NCBI GenBank assembly: GCA_963966275.1 | Contig: CAWZYQ010000042.1 | Location: forward strand, 1-25,989 | Origin: UBA10427 sp003500135 | GTDB lineage: Bacteria > Bacteroidota > Bacteroidia > Cytophagales > Cyclobacteriaceae | Reading direction: 5' to 3' | Length of the DNA stretch: 25,989 nucleotides | Part shown: positions 8,038-15,097 of the stretch, piece by piece | Position numbering within the stretch: the stretch's first letter is position 1 | Layout of the letters: every line of letters starts with the position of its first letter | The notes under the pieces: generated by a model | Told to the model about the DNA's origin: nothing | Seen by the model: the letters and a program-made list of their open reading frames with translations, nothing else | Databases searched by the model: none | Program-made: the position numbers and the translations under genes

Positions 8038-8547
8038 CTATTTTGTAGCGTATGTTTTGAGCATTTTTTTCAGCTCTTTTCTTGCTATGTGGATTCTATT
8101 TTTTACAGTTCCTATCGGAATTTCAAGCTTATCAGCAATTTCGTAATATTTGAATCCCCTGAAATGCATGAGAAAAGGCACCTTGTAAGCATCATCCAGC
8201 TTTTCGATGGCTGTATCAATGTCCTTCATTGTAAATTTACCATAAGCGTGGTTATGGATGATGTTTTCGGTCGAATTGATGTAGTGTAAATTATCAGTCG
8301 AATCTATGAAGGTGTTTCTTCTGATCATTCTCTGATAATTGGTAATGAAGGTGTTCTTCATAATAGTATATAACCATGCTTTCAGGTTAGTGCCATCTGT
8401 AAACTTTTCACGGTTTGAAAAAGCTTTTAGCAAAGTCTCCTGCAAAAGATCGTTGGCATCCTCTACATCTTTAGTCAATTTTAATGCAAATGGCTTAAGT
8501 GAAGGTGAGATTTTGTTAATGGCAAATGAAAATTCTAATGCTGTCAT
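8038..8547 (-). CDS. ECF-type RNA polymerase sigma factor heading the crt operon
   Basis: A 169-residue group 4 sigma factor. Region 2 lies at about residues 15-75 (DANDLLQETLLKAF, then LKAWLYTIMKNTFITNYQR) and region 4 at about 110-165 (FRGFKYYEIADKLEIPIGTVKNRIHIARKELKKML, a clear helix-turn-helix). There is no regulatory extension and no anti-sigma gene beside it. It is the first gene of the operon, transcribed from the promoter at about 8572-8603, so its own level should follow crt expression. Such an ECF factor beside a MerR/B12 regulator and crt genes recalls the LitS/LitR arrangement of Streptomyces, which I state as an analogy. Its target promoters are unknown. Confidence 0.93.
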   Translation of the reverse strand: MTALEFSFAINKISPSLKPFALKLTKDVEDANDLLQETLLKAFSNREKFTDGTNLKAWLYTIMKNTFITNYQRMIRRNTFIDSTDNLHYINSTENIIHNHAYGKFTMKDIDTAIEKLDDAYKVPFLMHFRGFKYYEIADKLEIPIGTVKNRIHIARKELKKMLKTYATK

Positions 8548-8562
8548 GGCTATTACCTTTTA

Positions 8563-8595
8563 TTGTTTAATCAAAGATACATAATAATTAAACAA
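8563..8595. promoter_or_regulatory. Operator-like inverted pair 1 (TTGTTTAA/TTAAACAA)
   Basis: TTGTTTAA at 8563-8570 and its exact reverse complement TTAAACAA at 8588-8595 are separated by 17 bp. The pair brackets the -7 box of the crt-operon promoter. It shares octamer and spacing with two further pairs upstream. The likely binder is the MerR/B12 protein encoded next door (inference). Confidence 0.6.
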
Positions 8596-8603
8596 ATAGT
8601 CAA
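8572..8603 (-). promoter_or_regulatory. Bacteroidota-type promoter of the sigma/crt operon
   Basis: On the minus strand a TTG (plus 8601-8603, CAA) is followed after exactly 21 bp by TATCTTTG (plus 8572-8579, CAAAGATA), matching the TTG-N19..23-TAnnTTTG pattern of the primary sigma factor in this phylum. The -7 box lies about 25 bp before the sigma-gene ATG at 8547. A TTAAACAA operator-like octamer (8588-8595) lies in the spacer and another (8563-8570) sits at about the transcription start, so a bound protein would be expected to block or remodel this promoter. Confidence 0.7.
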
Positions 8604-8607
8604 GCCT

Positions 8608-8639
8608 TTGTTTAACTTTTTTATGAATAAGTTAAACAA
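8608..8639. promoter_or_regulatory. Operator-like inverted pair 2
   Basis: TTGTTTAAC (8608-8616) and GTTAAACAA (8631-8639) form a perfect 9-bp inverted repeat with a 14-bp centre containing TTTTTT and GAATAA. This is the most symmetric of the three pairs and lies just upstream of the -33 box of the crt promoter. Confidence 0.6.
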
Positions 8640-8729
8640 AAATAGCGGGTCATGGAATGAACTGGCTATAATAGGGCTTCAATAGTGGTTTTAATGGAAT
8701 AAACCGTAGTATTAATTTTTTGTGAACGC

Positions 8730-8737
8730 TTAAACAA
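8730..8737. promoter_or_regulatory. Single TTAAACAA octamer beside the terminator
   Basis: One unpaired exact copy of the octamer, directly next to the terminator hairpin that starts at 8741. It may be a half-site, or chance in AT-rich DNA, but it matches the other copies at all eight positions. Confidence 0.4.
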
Positions 8738-8740
8738 AAT

Positions 8741-8778
8741 GGCCAAAATGTCTAATGCCTGACATTTTGGCCTTTTTT
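8741..8778. terminator. Terminator hairpin after the MerR/B12 regulator gene
   Basis: A perfect 12-bp stem, GGCCAAAATGTC (8741-8752) and GACATTTTGGCC (8761-8772), with an 8-base loop. It lies about 40 bp past the stop of the minus-strand regulator gene. The plus side has a run of six T; the minus side continues ATTTTGTTT, so it could act in both directions. It separates regulator transcription from the crt promoter. Confidence 0.75.
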
Positions 8779-8783
8779 AAATA

Positions 8784-8816
8784 TTGTTTAGCCTTTTTGA
8801 ATAAATAGTTAAACAC
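8784..8816. promoter_or_regulatory. Operator-like inverted pair 3
   Basis: TTGTTTAG (8784-8791) and TTAAACAC (8809-8816) each match the octamer at seven of eight positions and have the same 17-bp gap as pair 1. The centre again has TTTTT and GAATAA as in pair 2. The right half-site touches the stop codon of the regulator gene. Confidence 0.45.
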
Positions 8817-9718
8817 TAATTCAATTCTTTCAGATAATTCTGTTCCTCAACAAAATCAATTAAATCCTGGATCTTATTTAAGATCATAACATTTGGCGGT
8901 GTCTGAATGCCTTGGGCAACTACTTGTGCACCTGAAATCAATACCTTTTTAGCCGGGAACATTTCGGGCAATTTGTTTACATAACTTTGCACTTCCTTAT
9001 AATTGGGATATGAGGTGGAAACGGTTAATACAAAGTCAGGCTGGTTAGTTTTAAATATTCCTTTGGCATCTTCAATAGGCAAACTTTGACCCAGGTATAT
9101 TAACTTGTTCTTTCTGCTTTTAATAATATAGCTACTAAATAAAAGTGTCAATTCATGCAACTCACCTTCAGGAAGGAAGAGCATATATTTATAATTGTAG
9201 TCATTGCCCGGGCTTACTTGTCCGTCAATGGCAACGATCACTTTCTGTCGTATGAGGTTGGTGATGAAGTGTTCTTGTGCCGGGCTAATTGATCCGGTCT
9301 GCCAAAGCACACCTATCTTAACCATGAATGGATTTATGATGTGCAACATGGTCCTCTCGAACCCAAATTGCAGAATATTAGTAGACATGATCTTTTCGAA
9401 ACGATCCTCATCAAGATCGAGCAATGCCAGGGTAAGGGCATGTATTTGCTCAGGATAGCCGAGCTTACGTTCCGTGATACGCAACACTTCATTGTGCATA
9501 TCTTCGAAACGCATTTTACAAATTTTGCTGATCTTGTGACCATTGTCTTTGAGTAACGATATGTTGAGAATGAGTTTGAGATCCTCCTCGCTGTAATACC
9601 GAATATTGGTATCGGTACGCTGTGGCTTAATAAAATTGTATCGTTGCTCCCACACTCTGAGTGTATGCGCTTTGATACCCGACAACTGTTCTAAATCTTT
9701 TATTGAATAAACTGACAC
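8816..9718 (-). CDS. MerR-family regulator with cobalamin-binding domains (CarH/LitR-like)
   Basis: A 300-residue regulator. Residues 1-70 are a MerR winged helix (IKDLEQLSGIKAHTLRVWEQRYNFIKP). Residues about 90-165 form a helical B12-cap domain with the W-x9-EH signature (W139, E149, H150). Residues about 175-295 are a Rossmann-like B12-binding domain with H188 in GELHEL, where the family has D/ExHxxG; here the final Gly is Thr (T191). In CarH proteins adenosylcobalamin makes a DNA-binding tetramer that light breaks apart, derepressing carotenoid genes. The residue after W139 is Gln140, whereas Thermus CarH has His132 there, the light-state cobalt ligand as I recall it. The start is GTG. It lies next to the crt promoter region with repeated octamers. 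B12 or light dependence is inference. Confidence 0.9.
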   Translation of the reverse strand: MSVYSIKDLEQLSGIKAHTLRVWEQRYNFIKPQRTDTNIRYYSEEDLKLILNISLLKDNGHKISKICKMRFEDMHNEVLRITERKLGYPEQIHALTLALLDLDEDRFEKIMSTNILQFGFERTMLHIINPFMVKIGVLWQTGSISPAQEHFITNLIRQKVIVAIDGQVSPGNDYNYKYMLFLPEGELHELTLLFSSYIIKSRKNKLIYLGQSLPIEDAKGIFKTNQPDFVLTVSTSYPNYKEVQSYVNKLPEMFPAKKVLISGAQVVAQGIQTPPNVMILNKIQDLIDFVEEQNYLKELN

Positions 9719-9819
9719 TTTTAAAGAAATTTACTTTCACAAACACTAATTCAAATACATCACGAGAATCCTTCTAGTGATCAATTCCATCTGAATAACA
9801 GGATTTTAGCTTAGTTGTT

Positions 9820-10491
9820 TTACAATATCAATAATAATAATCCAAAAAATACAACCTGGGCAATCAAAATAGCATTGGAGATCCTATTTGAATTTTCATG
9901 CTTAATGTTGAACCACAAGGTGAATATAACGGTTGCTCCTAAAAACCACCCCAAATAATTACGATAGGGTACCACCCCTCCTTCCCAGTTCCAGAAGTTT
10001 AGTCCTATAGCAACCGGTTCTATTAAAACATCTATTAATGTCATCATGAAAGCCGCCAACATGATTTTCAATACTTTATTTAACTGTATTCGAGAAATCA
10101 ATATTCCGATTGAATAACTCAGGATAAACCAATTTACTCCAATTAGGAGAGGTGTGCCCCAGATTTTAGGGCCCAGGGCTTCCCCATAAACGTAGTTCCC
10201 AAATATTATTCCTGTATTTACCCCTACCGCTTCCAGTGCGAACCCATACACCAAAACGAACGCTGCGAAATTCAAAATGATCTTGTTCCGGTTATTATCA
10301 AATAATAGAAGCAAAATCATTGAACTAACAAGATGAAATGGAGTAAGCTGTAAAAAGATTTCCCTTGAGGCTGGCAGCGCCAGGCCAATAATGCCTGCCA
10401 GGTAGGTTACGGCAATATACCATTTCACCCCTTTGGAATGTTCTTTTATCGACAACAAAAATGTAGGCAATACAGTCGTTGTTTGTTTCAC
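9820..10491 (-). CDS. cruF: Carotenoid biosynthesis membrane protein (CruF-like)
   Basis: A 223-residue multi-pass membrane protein with about seven hydrophobic segments. It has the conserved core of the CruF / carotenoid-biosynthesis (DUF422) family: GVNTGIIFGNYVYGEALGPK followed by GTPLLIGVNWFILSY, and DVLIEPVAIGLNFWNW. CruF hydrates the 1',2' double bond at the acyclic end of carotenoids, a step towards myxol- or saproxanthin-type monocyclic pigments. The start is GTG at 10491 (KQTTT); it is transcribed towards the regulator, with 101 bp between them. A GTTTAAC motif (10509-10515) upstream shares the core of the crt operator sequence. Family membership is firm, the exact reaction is inference. 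Confidence 0.85.
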   Translation of the reverse strand: MKQTTTVLPTFLLSIKEHSKGVKWYIAVTYLAGIIGLALPASREIFLQLTPFHLVSSMILLLLFDNNRNKIILNFAAFVLVYGFALEAVGVNTGIIFGNYVYGEALGPKIWGTPLLIGVNWFILSYSIGILISRIQLNKVLKIMLAAFMMTLIDVLIEPVAIGLNFWNWEGGVVPYRNYLGWFLGATVIFTLWFNIKHENSNRISNAILIAQVVFFGLLLLIL

Positions 10492-10539
10492 GATTATTTA
10501 ATTTTACCGTTTAACACCGCAAATTTAAAATTGTTGCAT

Positions 10540-10857
10540 ATGATCTTATACAGTGTTACTGTAAATATTGAGCCCGAAATAGAGAATGATTGGCTAACCT
10601 GGATGAAACACAATCATATCCCGAAAGTGATGGCTACAGGCAAATTCAAAGACTTTAAACTTCTCAGGCTTCTTCAAGAAGTCGAGGGTCAGGGGATGAC
10701 CTACAACATTCAGTATTATGCCGAGACAATAGGTGATGTGGAGGCCTATTTGGAACAAGATGCGCCAATATTAGCAGAAGAGCACCGATTACGCTATTTG
10801 AACAAACATGTAGCATTCAGAACACTACTGGAAGAAGTGGATATTAATAACGATTAA
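10540..10857 (+). CDS. DUF4286-like small conserved protein
   Basis: 105 residues from the ATG at 10540; upstream in-frame codons to 10438 overlap the divergent cruF-like gene and look non-coding. The sequence (MILYSVTVNIEPEIENDWLTW, then HIPKVMATGKFKDFKLLRLL and QYYAETIGDVEAYLEQDAP) matches the small DUF4286 family common in Bacteroidota, which looks like a ferredoxin-like alpha/beta fold. No signal peptide. Function unknown. It is divergent from the cruF-like gene (48 bp) and overlaps the convergent GNAT gene by 14 bp at its 3' end. Confidence 0.85.
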   Translation: MILYSVTVNIEPEIENDWLTWMKHNHIPKVMATGKFKDFKLLRLLQEVEGQGMTYNIQYYAETIGDVEAYLEQDAPILAEEHRLRYLNKHVAFRTLLEEVDINND

Positions 10858-11311
10858 GTTGATCGTTTGTCAATGCACAATTGATCCATTCCCCATCGAA
10901 GCTTGACCCAAGCGCTTTGTAATAATTGATTGCCGGTTGATTCCAATCCAGCACCTGCCAATGGAGCTTGCCACAGTTTTCCTTTTTGGCTTCTTTGATT
11001 ACTTCTATCATTAGGGACTTGCCAATACCGCGGTTCCTGTATTCTTCTGTAACAACAAGGTCGTCGAGATACAGAGACTTTCCCTTCCACGTTGAATAAC
11101 TGAAAAAGTAAAGCGCCATTCCAATAATTTCATTTGCCTTCTCAGCCACAAAAAACTGGAAGAAGGGCTTGCTGCCAAACCCTTCTTCCATCATTTTTTC
11201 AGGTGTGTTGATCACCTCATGCCCCGCTTTTTCGAAACGGGCCAGCTCCAGCACAAGATCATACACCTTTTTTATGTCTTCTTTGGTACCTTTTCTGATC
11301 TTTATATCCAT
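10844..11311 (-). CDS. GNAT-family N-acetyltransferase
   Basis: A 155-residue cytoplasmic acetyltransferase. The acetyl-CoA pyrophosphate-binding motif is visible in VTEEYRNRGIGKSLMIEVIKEA (about 88-109; R/Q-x-x-G-x-G/A type). The flanking strands YLDDLVV and the later LHWQVLDWNQPAINYYKALG are typical of the diamine/spermidine (SAT1-like) subgroup. Substrate is not determinable; a polyamine or thialysine-like amine is a reasonable guess. It starts 3 bp after the stop of the prolyl oligopeptidase gene, so the two are probably co-transcribed. Confidence 0.9.
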   Translation of the reverse strand: MDIKIRKGTKEDIKKVYDLVLELARFEKAGHEVINTPEKMMEEGFGSKPFFQFFVAEKANEIIGMALYFFSYSTWKGKSLYLDDLVVTEEYRNRGIGKSLMIEVIKEAKKENCGKLHWQVLDWNQPAINYYKALGSSFDGEWINCALTNDQLNRY

Positions 11312-11314
11312 ATA

Positions 11315-13435
11315 CTATTGATAAGGTTTTTCATCGAGATTGAAAAATGCAAATGCGTACATGTCTGCCAACTCGTCCAGGATTTTTGTTGTGGGCTTGC
11401 CACTCCCATGTCCGGCATCAGTTTCTATTCTGATAAGAACCGGATCATTACTTTGATTTTTTTCCTGTAGAGTGGCCGCAAATTTAAACGAATGTGCGGG
11501 CACTACTCTATCGTCATGATCGCCGGTCGTAACCAAAGTGGCGGGATATTCTGTTTCCTTCACATTGTGAACAGGAGAATATGATAAAAGATAGTCACAC
11601 ATTACTTTACTGCTGTCAGCACATCCATAATCGTATATCCAGCCAGCCCCTGCGGTGAATTTATGATAGCGCAACATATCGAGCACGCCAACTGCCGGGA
11701 GAGCTACTTCCATGAGGTCAGGTCGCTGCGTCATAACCGCACCTACAAGCAAGCCGCCATTTGAGCCTCCATGTATAGTGAGTTTCGAACTCGACGTATA
11801 TCCTTCATTTTGAAGGTATTCAGCGGCTGCGATAAAGTCGTCAAAAACATTTTGCTTGTTTAGCTTAGTGCCTGCCTGGTGCCATTCCTCTCCGTATTCG
11901 CCCCCACCTCTCAGGTTGGCTAAGGCAAATATCCCCCCCATATCTAACCAGCTGACCCATCGAAAACTGAACGCTGGAGTAAGGCTAATACTGAACCCAC
12001 CGTACCCGTATAACATAGTCGGGTGAGATCCATTCAGCGCTATACCTTTTTTATGTACTATAAACATCGGTATTTCCGTACCATCTTTACTTTTGTAGAA
12101 AACCTGTTTGGTTTCGTACTCATCAGCATTGAATTTCACTTCGGGTCTGGCAAAAACATCTGAATCGCCGGAAGCAATGTCATAGTAAAATATCGTGCTT
12201 GGATATGTGAATGAGTAAAAATAATAGAAGACCTTTTCATCTTCCCGTTTCCCGTTGAACCCACTTGCCGTTCCTATTCCGGGTAATACAACCTGTCTGA
12301 TCAGGTTGCCTTCCAAATCGTACTGCAAAACTTTACTGTAGGCATCCTTCAGGTAGTTGATGAAAATATTCCTTCCGGCAAATGATACCCCCTCCATAAC
12401 TTGTTCAGCTTCGGGGATCAATGTTTTCCAGTTTCCGATGCCGTACTTGTCCGCATTAAAACTTACTATTTTCTTATTCGGGGCTTCCAGGTTGGTCAAT
12501 ACAAAAAACTTATCATCCTCGCTGTATAATACGGTGTGATCATTATCAAAATTATTGACCACCACTTCGATAGGGCCATCAGCTTCCAGGTTTTTTATAT
12601 ACAACTCATTACCTGTGGTACTTACAGAAGCACTTAAAACCAGGTATTTATTGTCTTGCGTTACATTAGCCCAAATGTAACGACGAGGCGTTTCCTCACC
12701 TCCAAATATTAGTTCATCGCTCGACTGATCACCACCCAAATTATGAAAATATACTTTGTGGTATTGGGTTAGTCCAGACAATTCAGAACCTTCTTTAGGT
12801 TTATCATATGAACTATAATAGACACCATCATTCTTATACCATGAAATACCACTGAATTTAACATCAACCAGAGTGTCTTCAAGGTAGGTTTTGTTGATGG
12901 CGTCCATAAAAACCACTTTACGCCAATCGGAGCCTGATTCCTGAATGGATAGCGCCACAAGCTTTCCGTCTTCTGTAAAAGACAAACCAGCCAGGGCCAC
13001 CGTACCGTCTTCAGAGAATTCATTGGGATCTATAAAAACTTCCGCTGAATCTTCCAGGCTTTTCTTTCTGTAAATGACACTTTGGTTTTGAAGCCCGTCA
13101 TTTTTTGAAAAGTAAAAATAATCCCCCTCCTTTCTTGGGGCCGAAATTTTTTCATAATTGTAGAGCTCCTCCATTCTCGATCTTATCTCGGACCGGAAAG
13201 GAATGTCGGAAAGATACGCTTGTGTAACTTCATTTTGGGCTTTTACCCATTGTTCGGTTTCGTCAGCATAATCGTCTTCCAGCCATCTGTAAGGATCCTG
13301 TACCACATTACCGAAAATCGTATCGGAAATTTCACCTTTTCTGGTTTCAGGGTAAGTTAGTTCCTGAGTTTTCTTTTCGCCGCAGCCAAAGATAACCAAG
13401 CCGCCTGCAAGTAGCCATAAAAAAATATTCTTCAT
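11315..13435 (-). CDS. Lipoprotein prolyl oligopeptidase (peptidase family S9A)
   Basis: A 706-residue serine peptidase that cleaves short peptides after proline. The N-terminus is a lipoprotein signal (VIFGC, lipid Cys about C18) then GEKK, so the enzyme should be membrane-anchored in the periplasm or outer membrane. The N-terminal part (about 35-430) is the beta-propeller that filters substrates, beginning with DPYRWLEDDYADETEQWVKAQN. The catalytic triad is clear: Ser about 558 in GGSNGGLLVGA, Asp about 641 in GDHDDRVVPAHS, His about 676 in DAGHGSGKP. Length is standard. It follows serS by 48 bp and precedes the acetyltransferase by 3 bp. Confidence 0.95.
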   Translation of the reverse strand: MKNIFLWLLAGGLVIFGCGEKKTQELTYPETRKGEISDTIFGNVVQDPYRWLEDDYADETEQWVKAQNEVTQAYLSDIPFRSEIRSRMEELYNYEKISAPRKEGDYFYFSKNDGLQNQSVIYRKKSLEDSAEVFIDPNEFSEDGTVALAGLSFTEDGKLVALSIQESGSDWRKVVFMDAINKTYLEDTLVDVKFSGISWYKNDGVYYSSYDKPKEGSELSGLTQYHKVYFHNLGGDQSSDELIFGGEETPRRYIWANVTQDNKYLVLSASVSTTGNELYIKNLEADGPIEVVVNNFDNDHTVLYSEDDKFFVLTNLEAPNKKIVSFNADKYGIGNWKTLIPEAEQVMEGVSFAGRNIFINYLKDAYSKVLQYDLEGNLIRQVVLPGIGTASGFNGKREDEKVFYYFYSFTYPSTIFYYDIASGDSDVFARPEVKFNADEYETKQVFYKSKDGTEIPMFIVHKKGIALNGSHPTMLYGYGGFSISLTPAFSFRWVSWLDMGGIFALANLRGGGEYGEEWHQAGTKLNKQNVFDDFIAAAEYLQNEGYTSSSKLTIHGGSNGGLLVGAVMTQRPDLMEVALPAVGVLDMLRYHKFTAGAGWIYDYGCADSSKVMCDYLLSYSPVHNVKETEYPATLVTTGDHDDRVVPAHSFKFAATLQEKNQSNDPVLIRIETDAGHGSGKPTTKILDELADMYAFAFFNLDEKPYQ

Positions 13436-13483
13436 TCTATTTTAGTTTAAGGTAAATCAAAAATGCGCGTTAATTTATCAAAG

Positions 13484-14758
13484 TTAATCAATCATATCGA
13501 ACCCGGTATAGGGCGCTAATACTTCGGGGATTTTAATTCCTTGTGGTGTTTGATTGTTTTCCAGTAGCGCCGCAACAATACGCGGTAATGCCAGTGCACT
13601 ACCGTTTAAAGTATGAAGTAATTGTGTCTTTTTATCGTCACCTTTAAATCTAAGTTTCAGCCGGTTGGCCTGATAGGTTTCAAAATTACTTACCGAGCTC
13701 ACTTCAAGCCATTTTTGCTGTGCTGCTGAATATACCTCCATATCATAAGTTTTAGCAGAAGTAAACCCAAGATCACCTCCGCACAGTAAAAGCACACGGT
13801 GAGTAAGTTTCAGTTTTTCCAACAAAGATTGCACGTGCTTACACATTTGCTCCAGTGTCTCATATGAATTTTCCGGCCTCTGAATTTGTACAATTTCCAC
13901 TTTGTCAAATTGATGAAGACGATTAAGCCCCCGAACGTGAGCCCCCCATGAACCTGCTTCCCTTCGAAAACATGGGGTATATCCCACGTTTTTCACAGGA
14001 ATATCCTTTTCAGAGAGAATGACGTCTCGATAAAGATTTGTAATGGGCACCTCAGCAGTAGGTATCAGGTACAAGTCACTATCCACTATGCCATACATCT
14101 GGCCTTCCTTGTCGGGTAGCTGACCGGTACCATAGCCCGAGGCTTCATTAATTATGACCGGTGGCACTACTTCCAGGTAGCCTGCCTTTACAGCTTCATC
14201 CAGAAAAAAATTGATCAATGCACGTTCCAGGCGCGCACCTTTTCCTTTATATACAGGAAACCCGGCTCCAGTAATTTTATTCCCAAGCTCGAAATCAATA
14301 ATATCGTATTGCTCAATTAATTCCCAGTGCGGCTTGGCGCCTTCCGGTAAATGAGGCCTGTCGCCCCATTCGTGTACTACTTTGTTGTCATTTTCCCCTA
14401 TCCCTTCGGGCACATCCTCATGGGCTGCATTTGGGATATTATAAAGAGCCTGGCGCAGTTCTTCTTCTAATTTTTTCATTTTCTCCTGAAGCGCTTTAGA
14501 CTGCTCCTTCATTTGCCCGGACTTTGACTTTACCTCTTCAGCCTCTTTATGTTTTCCTTCTTTCATCAGGCCACCGATCTGCCTCGCCAGTGTTTTCGAT
14601 TCGTTCAACAAATTGTCCAACTCTGCCTGAGTAGATTTTCTCGCATCGTCAAGTTTTAAAACACCCTCAACTACGGCATCGGCATTTTCTAACCTTTTTT
14701 TGCGCAGGCCTGCTAATACTTTTTCTTTTTCTGTACGTATATCATTTATGCGTAACAT
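13484..14758 (-). CDS. serS: Seryl-tRNA synthetase
   Basis: Charges tRNA-Ser (and tRNA-Sec) with serine. The 424-residue protein has the long antiparallel coiled-coil arm at about 30-105 (LNESKTLARQIGGLMKEGKH, KEQSKALQEKMKKLEEEL) that grips the tRNA. It also has the class II motifs: motif 2 with TPCFRREAGSWGAHVRGLNR and HQFDKVEI, and motif 3 with NGSALALPRIVAALLENNQ. Standard length and no missing motif. It is transcribed divergently from rho; a TAGTTTTG box (plus 14781-14788) may be its -7 element. Confidence 0.97.
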   Translation of the reverse strand: MLRINDIRTEKEKVLAGLRKKRLENADAVVEGVLKLDDARKSTQAELDNLLNESKTLARQIGGLMKEGKHKEAEEVKSKSGQMKEQSKALQEKMKKLEEELRQALYNIPNAAHEDVPEGIGENDNKVVHEWGDRPHLPEGAKPHWELIEQYDIIDFELGNKITGAGFPVYKGKGARLERALINFFLDEAVKAGYLEVVPPVIINEASGYGTGQLPDKEGQMYGIVDSDLYLIPTAEVPITNLYRDVILSEKDIPVKNVGYTPCFRREAGSWGAHVRGLNRLHQFDKVEIVQIQRPENSYETLEQMCKHVQSLLEKLKLTHRVLLLCGGDLGFTSAKTYDMEVYSAAQQKWLEVSSVSNFETYQANRLKLRFKGDDKKTQLLHTLNGSALALPRIVAALLENNQTPQGIKIPEVLAPYTGFDMID

Positions 14759-15097
14759 AGCGCTCGATTTTTTCTAAGGGCAAAACTAATTTATTTTTCC
14801 AGAGCCATTGTGGTTTTTAACTCAAAAAAGAGTTTTTTAATGCCAGTTCTACCAAAACAATTCGCTTTTTACGTCGTTTTTTTAGCTATAAATCAAATTT
14901 GTTACCTCAAATAGTAAAATTTCATTTTAATTGCTTGATTTGTTATTGTGCATGGAGTATTATTGCAAACCAAACATTCAGGAATTGCCATCCGGCAAGG
15001 ACTAATTGTAGCAATCTTTTTCTTTATCGGAACAGAATCAATTTTAAATATACCCTATATCACATTGAACATTATTTATCTTACCTCCAATTAATTT
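14759..15097. other. Divergent serS/rho intergenic region
   Basis: 339 bp without a gene. On the serS side there is CAAAACTA (14781-14788), which reads TAGTTTTG on the minus strand and fits the -7 consensus, though I found no matching TTG at the right distance. A short hairpin AACTC/GAGTT (14819-14834) with A/T-rich loop lies further out. A 70-codon plus-strand frame at 14899 has no coding character. The last 100 bp before rho probably contain its leader; no convincing promoter could be assigned. Confidence 0.4.

Noticed and set aside
14819..14834. AACTC/GAGTT hairpin upstream of serS as an attenuator or T-box
   Set aside because: Only 5 bp, no T-box consensus or specifier structure; T-boxes are also not expected for this phylum.
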